A stretch of 64,000 nt of DNA from Helopsaltes ochotensis (taxonomy: Eukaryota > Chordata > Aves > Passeriformes > Locustellidae). Under the pieces are notes generated by a model. That model did not search any database. It was given only the letters and a program-made list of their open reading frames with translations, and was not told the DNA's origin. The translations under genes and the position numbers were made by a program. Below, in pieces: positions 12,301-24,300 of the stretch. The stretch's first letter is position 1, and the number at the start of each line of letters is the position of its first letter. The stretch lies in NCBI GenBank assembly GCA_013400155.1, contig VXBM01001894.1, forward strand, positions 20,710 through 84,709. Reading direction: 5' to 3'.

Positions 12301-15300
12301 TGAAAGGAGGTGGAACCAGCTGCTTTAGGTTTCTCTTTCATATGCTCTTCTGGTGCACTTGGGATTGTTAGTCATTTCTACCTGCTTGTGAAAAGTGTTT
12401 ATAAGGGTGATTTTCTGTCTGTAAATAGTTTCAGCATAGTGAGGCAGCTCTTAAAGCAATCAAAGTCCACAAAATCATGCTGTGTTTGATGTGTTTGATG
12501 TACAGCCTCTGACAGAAGTGCACAGAAAAGAAGTGCCAGCTACAACATGGCCTGTCTGCCAATGCAGTGCTGTTTATAGCCTGCATTTCTTTCTGTAAAG
12601 ATGTATTTTACTGAGACTGGATGAGGCTCCTGCCATATAAATAAAAGCTGACCCGTGGAGAGCATAAGTTAGTAATCTTGGACTGTAAAAAATTGAGAGC
12701 TTACTTTGGTAAGTGACCTAAAACAATTTGCTGTCCCAGTAAGCTGTTGAAGGCCCGTTTTTAAGCAATACTTACTTAGCTGTCTGTTTTGCCAAGTATC
12801 TCAAAGCACTTTAACTAAGTTAGAATTAGTTTTGACAAGTCTGTGAATGAGGAGACTCTGGTCTCTAGAGCAGCCCTGGAGGAGGAAATCCCTGCTTTGA
12901 GCCCCTCAGGTTGGATCTTCTCTCTGCATTTTCCCTTGTGGCGAGGTGGGCAGTTCCTCCTGTCCTGCACTTGGCAGGTCCATCTGTCACCTCTCTCCAG
13001 CTCTTAATGGTTTTGTTGGAGAAAACAGCAAGTGCTCCTCTGTAGGGCACAGGGGAAGGTGAAGGTCAGTCCTGGGAAGATTTGTGCTTTAGCTGGTGTT
13101 GAAGCAGGCAGGAGCAGAGACAGATGAACTTGGGAGATCGTGACAGCCACTCTTTCTTCCCTTCTCTCTTCTCCTCGTCTGTGTTCCTCCTGTGCCCCAA
13201 CAGCTTCTGCAAAGCCATCATGTGGCACAGTGTTAGCAGGGTGTTTTGCCTCAAAAAGGGACCACAGTATTAATGTTTAGCCAGCTAGCAGGAGCACCTT
13301 GTTAATGTGACATATGGGAGGCCTGTGTGCTTGTCTGTAAGCCTTGCATTTTTCCCTGCTTGAGAACTCCTGGTTTCTGAGCAGTTAAGGCTGATTCACA
13401 TCCCTGTGAGGGTGTAAGTAATCTTTGTTTAACAGATAAAATAAAGTTCCTAACCTGCCCAGCTTGACCTGACTGCACACACTACTGTCTGAATTCTTAC
13501 AGAATAGGTGCAAGACAAGGAAGAGTGATACCAAATTTGCAGAAATAAGTTGCTAGGTTTGCACATAAAGGCACCTGTCTGATACTGAAGGAGATATCCT
13601 GCTTGCCACCCTTTAAACTAAGGTAGAAAAATAATTGCTCCTACTAAGGAGAAGTAATTGTGAACCGATATGGGTTCTGTCCATACAAGTTTGCTGCAGT
13701 TTTGGTATCCATATATATGTTTTGTTTTAAAATGGTAGTTACTGAATTGTACATTTAAATTTATGTTGTTTCATCTTATTCTTTTCTGCATTTCTTTTTA
13801 CAAAAAGCTTTTGTGGTGTTCTTCTTACTGATCAGGAAAATATTGTTATAGTGCAGTGTTCGGAAAGCAGCTGGACATTCATACTGGTGGAATAGATCTT
13901 GCATTTCCACATCATGAAAATGAAATTGCACAGTGTGAGGTGTATCATCAGTGTGAGCAATGGGGGAATTACTTTTTGCATTCTGGTAAGTAAAATATTG
14001 ATCAATTGAGAGGCCTGTACAAATAGAATAGTTTGGGTTTTTTACGTTTGGCATTTCATGCTATGAAAATACATTACACTGCCTGGCATTATGTAGAACT
14101 GCTCCTTGCTCCCTCTGCATAAAAGTGCTTCATTCAGTGAAGTTTGTGCTGTACAGTGCTTTGAACTACATCATTGATGGTTCTAGTGCTGTTCTCATTG
14201 ATGGAAACCTTGACATTTTTTTCTTCCTGTTGCAGTCGTGGTGGTTCTGGGTGGACAGCTGAAGTCAATAGAAAGTCAGATCCAAGTCTGCAGCCTCTCT
14301 TTTGCTGATTAGTATTTTGGGCAGGATGTCTCTGTGAACTCTTGGAGCTGCTTCTCTGAATAGAAGAGCTGCAGAGTTAAGCCTGTGGTACACTCTGCCA
14401 GCTTGCATACACTCTCTGGGAATTACATGAGCTTTCATTTTTATATATTTGTATTGTATGGGATGAATATTGAATTCTAGTTTCAGTTCCCAGTGTAGAG
14501 CCTGTTGTTAATCAATAGCAGTTGTCCAGAGGCTGTGCATCCTCCAGGGTGTGCTTTGTTCCTAAGCACTGTGGAATCCTCTGCACTTCCACTGAGATGC
14601 ACTGCTTACTGCCAAGTGGAGCCTTCTGTTGACAAACCACTGAATCTGGCTTGTCAAACTTGGAACTGAAACTGTAGGGGAAATATTTTTTGATACCAGC
14701 TAAATAAAGAGGAGTCAATTGAAAAAAAAAAGGAAGAACTTAATTCCAAGGGCAGTTTGTACACTGAGGTTCTCTAGGAGCTGACAGATTACATTCATTA
14801 AATCAAAAAGTCTTGCTGGAGAATGATGATGTGAATTATTTAGGGCAAATGAATCAGCTTCAGAAACAATTTATTCTGCTAACAGACTTCAGAATTTTAG
14901 CAGCTCAGAATTTGAGGAGCAATCCCCATTAGAGGAAGAAAATCCCTGCACTGGGGATGAATCTTATAAGGACTTTATTTTTAGACTACTTGTACTCTGG
15001 GAAGAGTGCCAAACCAAAGTTATGAAAATCCTTGTATTTTGTATTCTTGAATGAAGTTCTAAGTACTGAAACTCTTGGAAGAGGAATATTAATTCAAATT
15101 CAGATACTACCAGTACCTTTTTAGGAAAATGCAGTCCAAATGTTTTAAGCTTGTCTGCCTGAAGTCAGTCAGTATTTAGGCACCTTTGCAAAAGAGAAAA
15201 AGGCTCTTCCCCTTCTCCCAGGAGACTTTTGGCTGCAGGTTTTACTTGAGTTTACAAGAGCTGCCAGGTGTCCACCTGTGTCTGACAGCCTGAATATGCT

Positions 15301-18300
15301 TATTGAGTGTCCCAGGGTTAATGATGCAGTGGTGAAAGTGGCCTTACCTGGTAGTAGACAGAACAGACAGTGAAAGCAAGATTTTTCATTATGGGCAGCA
15401 GCTGGTTCTCCATCCATAGATTCTGTGATTCATTCCTACTCTCCATAGAATATGTAGTGCAAAACTAAATTTCGAGGTGGTCAGGGTAGGACTGATGGTA
15501 GTCTTCTTATGGTGAGTTTCTGCTGCTTTGAATCATTATCAGTAATAGCTGAGAAGTGAAACTATGAGCTTTTCAAGTCCAGTTATTTGTGCAGCGAGTA
15601 GCACAAAATGCAGACAGCTGCATGGGTTGCTGAGCAAGAAATGCCACTTCTGTCACCCCTCATAAAAGCAGGAGCACGATCAGACATTGTCCTTGCGGAG
15701 CACTCTGAGGCATTGGTAACACCGGGCTGCCAAATGTGAAAGAATGCAGCGCTGGTAGGGTATTACAGAGCAAGAGAAATTTATGCTTAAGAATCTGCCT
15801 CAAAGTATGATTAAGTGCTGGATGCTGCAGGTCACAGAAGTGCCTAAAATCCTGTGTTAGTTGTGGGTGGTTGGTAACTTACAGAATTACTCTTTCATTT
15901 AGGAGAAGCCTATTAAGGCTTTTAACAGCATTTCTGAAATTATGCTGAGTAGTCTTTCAGTGGCAGCATGTTTGGCATCTCTCTAGTGCTGTGAATAATT
16001 GGTGTTTTCCATCAGTGGTGCTGCTGTGGCTCACATGGATGAGGCCTGGAACCTCAGGCTATACCTCTCCTGTCTTTCTTCAACAGAGCTTTCAGTCCTA
16101 AAGCCAAGCTCTACATACTCTCTTAAATGCAGTGTTACTACCTTTTTCCCATGCTACAAAGCAGTGGTCCATGTGACTATTGAAAGTTCTAGCAGCTCAG
16201 AGATCACATTTTAAAATAAACTAATTCAAATTAGGCATTGTAGCTGCATCCCTCCCTCACCCTGCTTTTTCTCTGTCTCACAAGTCTGGAGAAATTGAGA
16301 ATGTGTAGAAAATTCATTTTGCATTTAAGATATTTTGAACCAATGCTATAAAACTTTGGGGTAAAAAAAAAATCTTAACAGCCACCAGCAAGTATTAAAT
16401 ACAGAAGATTGAGTTTTAAGGATTTTTTAATGTGAGATCGCTGGAAAATATTTCTTAAAATACTTCTGGGAAGTCAAGAGTAACAGATAAGATATTTATA
16501 CTGTGAAGACTGAAGCTACTTGCTTGTTTGTATCAGTTTATTGTCAATTCTGAACAGGGAGACTCATGGCGGTTTTTAGGTTTTTTTGGTTTTTTGGGGG
16601 GGTTGTTTGGTGTTTTTTTGTTTTTGTGGAGTTTTTGGGATTTTTTTTGTTGTTGTTTGGTTTTTTTTTTGGTTTGTTTCGGTATTTTGGGTTTTTTGGG
16701 TTTTTTTTTTTGTTGTTGTTGTTTGTTTGTTTGCTTGTTTGGGGTTTTTTTGTTTTAAATGTCTGTATTTTTATATTCACCCAGTGGAAGTTTTGAGGTT
16801 GGAGAGGTATGAAGGACTGTAAGCAAAGCTATTGAAAAATGTTACCCATTACACTGAAACGTTCGTCATGTATCCATCATAGCATATGCTGCCTCCAACG
16901 TTTACAGTGTCCCAGTGCAGTCTTTCATTTGCTCTCTATTGAGAAGCACGCTTGTTTATCCTGATTAATTCCTTTTTTTTTTAATTATAGGGCATTTGCA
17001 TGTTAAAGGAAGTCAAGAAAAAATGTCAAAGTCATTAAAAAACTACATAACAATTAAGGTAATTTCTTTGTTTGAATTGAAGCAATTTTTAGATTTGTAA
17101 TATGTAAATATTAATCACAGCCCTCTTTTGAGAAAACTTTGGAGTGTGTGCTTGTGCTGCAGTGTTTCTTTAGTACTGATGTGTCTGTTGCTGTGGGTGT
17201 AGGATACCTGCTCAGATTCATGGTTTGCTTATAACAATGGGTCCTGCTGAGCTGAGAGTGTTTGTAGGAGCAGAGTTTGTGCTCAATACCAGAATCCTGC
17301 ACTATAGATTTGTGGTTGGACGTGACAGTCTCTGGGGTCTTTTCCAACCTGAATGATTCTGTTCGGTAGTGATGGGTTCTCATTGGTTTATTCTTAATAG
17401 TGGTTTGAAAAAGCGTGGACATGGAAAAGAGTGGATGTTTTTCTTGTCCTTCTTTAGGTGAAATGGGACACATGTCAGTGTTGTGTCAGGAAGTTGCTGT
17501 GTATCCTGAGCACACTATTGGAGCAGTGTCTCCCATTACCCTTTATTTTTATACAATGATCTTGCTAATGCACAGAAGCTTTGCCTTTTGATACCCAGGA
17601 GCCACATGACTGTGTCCTATTTCACTGTGCCCCCAGGTCTTTGGTGTGGCCCAGACCAGGGTTTCTTTGTCAGTTGGGTGTGATACAGCTGTGTGTGGTG
17701 CTGGGGAGGCTCCTGTGGTGGCTGATGCCTACTGCTGGAATAGGATGATTTCCTTCCTTTAGGCAAAGCTTGGGAAGCTGCTTCAGCATGTATGTTCCCC
17801 TTTGCCCTCTTGGAAGAACTGATTAAAATCCCTTTAAATAAAGTTCAATATGAGCTGATTTATTCTTAAGTCTTCTGATGCTGTCTAGGTACAGCTAAGC
17901 CCTGTTTCCCAGGAGCTCACTATTTTCACCGAAATCTCACAAGTCTCAGCAGATGTTGTGGACAGGGTGGAGAAATGACCACGAATGCCGTGCATGGAGT
18001 TAAAAGCAGCATGTGAAAATATTCTCCTCCATGTCCCCCCCAATGTCACAGCTTGTGTTGAGGAAACAAATATTTCAGGCCTCTCTTTCCTTGTAGGTCT
18101 CTGCTTTTCATGTCTGCTCTTACACATGGCTAACAAATATTAATCCTTCTGGGAAGTGATTTTCAGTCCAGTGAAACAGTTTTTTTCCTGTACAGCTTCC
18201 TTGCACCTTGAAAGTTAAGCCCTACATGGAAGGTTTGATGCCTGTGCCAAAAGAGAGGAGATTTGTCCAGGATCTTCCTTTGGTCCAGCCAGTGGCCACC

Positions 18301-21300
18301 TGCATCCCAGGCTGTCACCTGGACACAACAGCTTCCTTTTTTTAATAGCTGTTAATTCTGACCCCAAAAACCAAAGAGATTTTGGTTACACAGGGCCAAG
18401 CAACCTGCTTTCAAAGAGCTGTGATTTTTCATCTGTTCTCTGTTTTTAAGGAAATGCAGAGTTGTTTTTTCTAGTTTGGATGGTCCTTTCCCAAATCTGA
18501 ATTTATTTCCGTACTGTACTCATATTGTTCTACCTCTAAATATTAGTGTAAAGCTTCTGGGTATATTGGGGACACTCATATATATCCAGTTTGTTTTAAA
18601 AACCCACACTAAATAAATGAACATCGACCAAAACAATCAATATCACTGTTTTTTGATTGTGATTGCTTCAATTATTTCTATTTTGACTTGAGAGACAGCA
18701 CATTGCTGATGCTTTTCCACTGTTCAGGCTGGTTTAGTCTTGTAGCAGAAGCCTTATTTCAAACTGTGAGATTTAAGCAAATGACGCTTTCATATTTTCT
18801 CACTTGTACTGGCTTCTTATCATTTTTGATTTTTGTGGCACTTCAGTGATCCTCACAAGTTTGCAAATAATAAAAAAAAAAGCAGAAGTGCAAAGTCACG
18901 GTCAATCTATCACAGTGTCCAGCCTTGCTGAGAGCAGGGTTGGAAGTGATTGAATATGTTGTTAGTGTACCTTCCAAACATTTAAATAGTTCATTATGCT
19001 ATTAATATAAATCAATTGTACTAGTAGTAATACTAATAGTTTACTGTTTACTGGAGTAAATTATTTGTAAAGCTAAATAAATATTAGAGTGGAGTTTATT
19101 AGGCTTCATAATTAACACAGATAACTCTTTTTATATTGCTAGGCTTTATCTTTGTTTACTTCCTGTGTTTCTTCATATTCTAGCCCTACAGAAAAAGTAC
19201 ACTTCTTTTCTTTTTTTTTTTTTTAAGTTTGCAAAACTCAGGGGTTTTCCTTTCTGAAAGATTGTATCCCAATCTTAGTCTGATAATTTAATTTTGGCGG
19301 GTTTTTTTTGCAAGGGTCTTTATACAGTGTATGTTTGATTGTACTTGCAAAGTAATTTTCGCTGTCTTGTATTGGACATTGTGTGTATATTTATATCTTA
19401 TTTATATGTAAGCACGTCTATCTTATATGGAATTGAATTTTATTTAGTTCACATTTTAAAGCAATATTAGAGTTAAAAGATTTTATGCCTATCTTAAATT
19501 GCAAAGATGTGTTATTTGTCATGATGGTTTGAAAAGCAAGGGGATGGGAGAGCTCCTGAAGAAATTGATATCATGCTAAAGCTGTCTTTTTGTGTACGGA
19601 GTTTAGGATTTCCTGAAGAAATGTTCGTCAGATCAATTCAGAATGTTTTGTTTGCGTGGCAGTTACAGCTCAGGTAAGGAGAAGCCCCTCACTGGCTCTG
19701 CTGATCTGTGCCTGGCTTTGCACACACCCTTCCCAGCCAGCGGTGCAGAGGCGGAGCGAGCTCAGTTCCCTGAATCCAGTGGGTGGAAAGGTTTTGGTGG
19801 TGGTCTCTGGGGCATCATTTATGCTCCACATGATGCTCTTTGGCCAACATTTAGAACATTGTCTTTACTGAGCACAGTACATAACCATTCCTTTAAATAC
19901 CTTCTCGAGCTGCAGTTAGTTGTGACTCTCAGTTAATTGCATTTTGAATTAATGAATTACCTCTGTCTCTGGTTTTCATCTGTTGTAGTTGTATTGCAGT
20001 CACGATCAGCTGCTTTTGGAGACATGGATATGAACATAGATGGAACTGTGGCTTATATTCCTGTAGGATATGATGAGGGCTGGCTAATAATTCTTTATCT
20101 TCCTGTTGTGTTACCATTTTTGTCCTGTGGAGTTCCTGAGCGTTCGGCATTGTGTGGTGCAGTGCAGCTTGCTCAGACCAGCACATGATAACCTAATGAA
20201 CATTTCAGCCTGGCAGATAACCTTTCTGCTGGTGGGGAGAGGTGTGGGAGATTTTGTCAGCTTCTCTGTCTACCCCATAGTGTTTCCAGCAGGTAGATGT
20301 TACTCTTAGCTGGAAGAGGTTTTCATATGTCTGTGTTCTTACCAGTGTATTGGGGCCTGCCCAAAGCAGATGGTAGTTCCTTAACCACTGCTGGGTCGCC
20401 TGGCTTGTTGGCTGTCCTAGCATGGCAAGGGCATGGTGGAGCATGGGGCAGCAAGCTGCTGTGGTGTTTCATGGGCCTCTGTCTGCCTTGGATAAAGCAC
20501 CTGTAGCAGTGTGACTGTGAGAGCTGGCTTGGCCAAGGCTCTGGGGCATTGCTTGTGCCTGTCAGTGTGCAGTGCGCTGCCAGCCTTGATAGTCATGCAG
20601 TCACTGGACTGAGAAGTCTTCTTGCTTGTTAATACTGCTAGCTGCCTTGCAGGAGCCACCCATGTGATCTTCTTCATGGATCCTCCCTCTCCTTGGACAG
20701 TTGAAAGCGTCAGGAATGGAATAGATCCCTGCAGTATTTCAAAGCATGGGATAATAAAGAGAGAGTTGGTTATTAACTTCCCCTCCACTGTGGTAGAAAG
20801 AGAGGAGTGCATCCAATTGGAAGGTCTGCTGCAGAACAGCATCTTGTTTGGGGCAGGCAGTGATTGGTGGCATGCTTGGCTGTTTTAGGATGATGATGCT
20901 GCAGGGCAGTGGCACACTTGGCTGATTTCCACTTCTAGGAGATGAAATACCTTGTGTACACTTAAGTGGCTCTCTGGCTGGGGGCACCTGGGAGTCGTGA
21001 ACAAATGTGTGTTTAAAACAAAAGAAAAGACTAACACTACACTCTCATATATATATCTGTGTTTGTCATGTAAACAAGAGCTAAATGTCTGGTAGTTTCT
21101 AACCTTGCCTCAGGACAAGAAATGGCACTGGAACCCTGCAATGGAGGGTACCTGCAGACTTTCTTCCCTCCCTGTCAGCTGACTGTATTTGAACCTGTGC
21201 TTTTGTATTACTTCTAGGATAAACACCTTCCCCAGGTAAAAAAAGAGTGCTATCTGTGTGGATGTGGGTGGCTTTGGTGAAAGGATATGGGAGTGTTCTA

Positions 21301-24300
21301 TGACGGTATAAGCCAGTTGGCAGGTAAGGGTTGCTCAGAAGTCTGCACTTGCCACCTCCACCTTATGAGGCTGTGTGCATTATTAGCTTCCCAATAAAGA
21401 GCCAGAGCCAGTCTCTGTTGAGCCAAGTATTCCCCGTGCTGCCTGTCAGCTTGTGTCCCTGCCGTCAATTCACTTTGGTCTAAACATAAGTTTACTGCAC
21501 TCCTTCTCATCTTGCTGTCTGCTCATATTTTTATTAGAAGTGAGATCCCAAACACTTTCTGTTTGTTTCTTAAAATGTTTTTATAGCCTAGACCCATGGG
21601 TGATGGTTCCTGCCATCCCTACCTGCCAAAGAAAGCTTTTTGTAAAATCCAGCTTTGTGGATCAGGTGTACCACAAACTTTGGATTAAATCTGTAAAAAA
21701 GATCTTTGTAGGCATGTGGATGAGGGCAGCTCCTGACAGTTGGAAATGCCTCATGCTTGATACTGTGGTATCTTGGGCTTGAAATGGGCCTTTTTTTGTT
21801 GTCTGGGCTGTCCCCCGTCTCTGTGTGTGCTAAGAGGCACAAATAGAGACAAATGTGGCCCCAGACTGCCCCAGCTTTGGAGGAGCAAGGGTTGAAAGGG
21901 ATGTGTGCAGGGAGGTGCATGTTATTTCATGGGAGTGGAATCCCTTCCTGTGATGATCATTGTCAGAGGGAGGATAAAGCTGCATGCCTTGCTTGTGGGG
22001 AAGAGGAGGAAAGTCAGAGAGAAGAGACTTTGGTCATCATTCCATAATGTATTTCTGCATGGGGCTCCTCTGCTTCATCGCCCTCTCTGCCTGCTTGGGG
22101 TGGTGGGGCAGAGCTGCTCAGGGAAAAGCTGAGCTCTGGGGCAGTGGTGATTATCTGGGCGTTTTGCTTTGGCTGGTGCCTCTGGCTGTTCCTTTCTCAG
22201 CCTGAATCACCGCCCTGTGGCACATCTGAGGCTGTTGGGAGTATGGTTCCTAGGTACCCGGGCAGCAGCATGGTGACCCTCCCCAGTGTGCCTTCTGCTT
22301 CTGGGTGCAGCTTGAAAGGAGAGGTGACATCTCTGAAGTCCTGTGGGACCCCGCTGTGAGGCAGCACTTTTCCTCTTGCACCTCATCAGCACTGGCTTCA
22401 CTTTGTGCAATGAAGGGCAGGGTGTGTGAGCCCTGCCCCAGGCAGTGGGGTTCTGTCTCCAGGATGCTCTCTCAGTCCCCAGAAATGCTCCGGTGATTTT
22501 GTGAACCTGAGTGAACTGCAATGTCCTGACCCCTCTGCTGTGTAATTACTTGTTGATGCCAATAAACAAATGTGTTGTAATTTGATGATGCATTGGTGAT
22601 GCCGTGGGTGGCAAAGGAGGGGAGGGAGTGGGGAGCACAGTGAAGGTTTATAGAGCCAGGCCTGCCTGTGCTGCCTTGTAGGTTTGCAGTGCCTGCAGGT
22701 AGTGGTTTGGGAGTATGCCCTGAACTGGGGATAAGAATGACTTGAACTGAAGTAGGTTTCATCAGGATAAACTTTCATCAAGTATCCTTGCAGGATTTTT
22801 GCAACCAGGTTTATCAGTTGAGTAATCCTAGTGTATGTAAATGATCGCTCTCAGTGTCTCACTGTTACAGAGGTCTGTACATTGGTCTTTTTGAAAACTG
22901 AGTAAAGCTTGATTTAATGAGGCAGTAATGCAGATTTTTAATTATACACAAGTGAAAAATCTGAGAAATACAGGTCCAGGCTTACGCCTTTGTTACACTG
23001 GGGTAAATCCTGTGGAAAGTCTGTTTAAACAGTTAAGCTTCCTTGGGATTTGAGCTAATGGAACTGAGATCAGGTCTCACATCTGGCTGCTTTTTCCCTC
23101 TTACATCTGTCCTCTTGGTAAGACTGTCTGCACTACAGAGTCTGTCTGGGCAGCATTTGATAATTCTACAAAGCAGTTGGATGTACCATGGGCAGGACCA
23201 GAGGTGAGATTTCTGTGGAAACTATGGGTGATGCTCAGTGCTGATGATATTAGGAATATGCTGGCAGCTGTAGTTTGGATGTACCTTATTGCAGAGGTCA
23301 GGTATACAACCATAAAGCAATGCTGCACTGACTGAATGGCTCCAGTGTGATACTGGGGGAAGGAATGCATTCGAACTTAGGCCTGTCCTAGGTGGACACA
23401 ACTTCCACTGAAGTCAGGTGAGCTCTCTTATGTGGGTTCCAAAAGCTTTTCTACAGAAAATTGCCCATTACTGTCCAAATAAAAAAAAAAAAACTCTCAT
23501 TGATAGCATTTCCCAGTAAAAGTGACAGTGAACTAGTCTGGCACCTGCACTTCGCAGGGTGCAGGCAAGGCAACAGGAGCCTGCTGAACTCCTTCTAGCA
23601 GGAGTGGACTCTGGAAGTTTCCAAAGTGGAATTGCCTGCCAAAGCTAAGATCTCCCTGAATGCAGTGGGGGTATCTGTGTATGTGGATGCCTTGTTAGTG
23701 GTAGGGCTAATGTTTCTGCAGCTGGTGGGAGAGAAGCTCTGCAGGGTTCCTGTACGGCACATCTCAATTGTAAGTGGAGCTCAGCTGTGGATGCAAGGAA
23801 TCATTTACCTTGAAGTTCTGTTTTTCTTTCCAGTGGCCATAAGAGGCTTTGGTATGTGTGAGTGTGATGAATCCCACGCTAGACATGCCCTTATGAGTCT
23901 AAGCAATTTGTATTTTCTCTAAAAATAGCATTCTCAAAGGGATATGGTCAGTTTAGCTTTGATGTTATGAGGGAATTGTTCAGGAGCTGGACCACTAATT
24001 TTAGATTCATGTAGATTTTAGATGTTGGTGAAGCAGCACTTTAAACAGAGTCAGAACGGAGTCAGTGGTGAGGGTGAGACCTCTTTGGAGGTCTCCAAAT
24101 ACAGATTGTGTCTACCTAAATTAGAATAGACACACAACTAGAGGTATATGTCGCCAATCACTAGAACACTTAGAAATATATTAAATACTAATGCTTTGGA
24201 TTGATAACTTTGCAGAGAGATTCAATAATGGAAAAAAATTAAAGTTAAATAGTGATTGCTTCAGTAAATTTCCAGATTCAACATTTTAATCAGTTTGATA

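Noticed and set aside
15408..15435. ATAGATTCTGTGATTC resembling a CR1 tail
   Set aside because: No CR1-like sequence precedes it; too short to call.
16528..16822. Open frames in all three forward frames and one reverse frame
   Set aside because: The T/G-only composition cannot form stop codons on the plus strand; the predicted Phe/Gly/Val-rich peptides are artefacts.
19988..20100. Possible extra CARS2 exon after TTGTAG/TTGCAG acceptors
   Set aside because: The previous exon (19607-19673) joins the exon at 24527 in phase and reproduces the expected S-S-A-I-E-F-S-D sequence, leaving no room for another exon.
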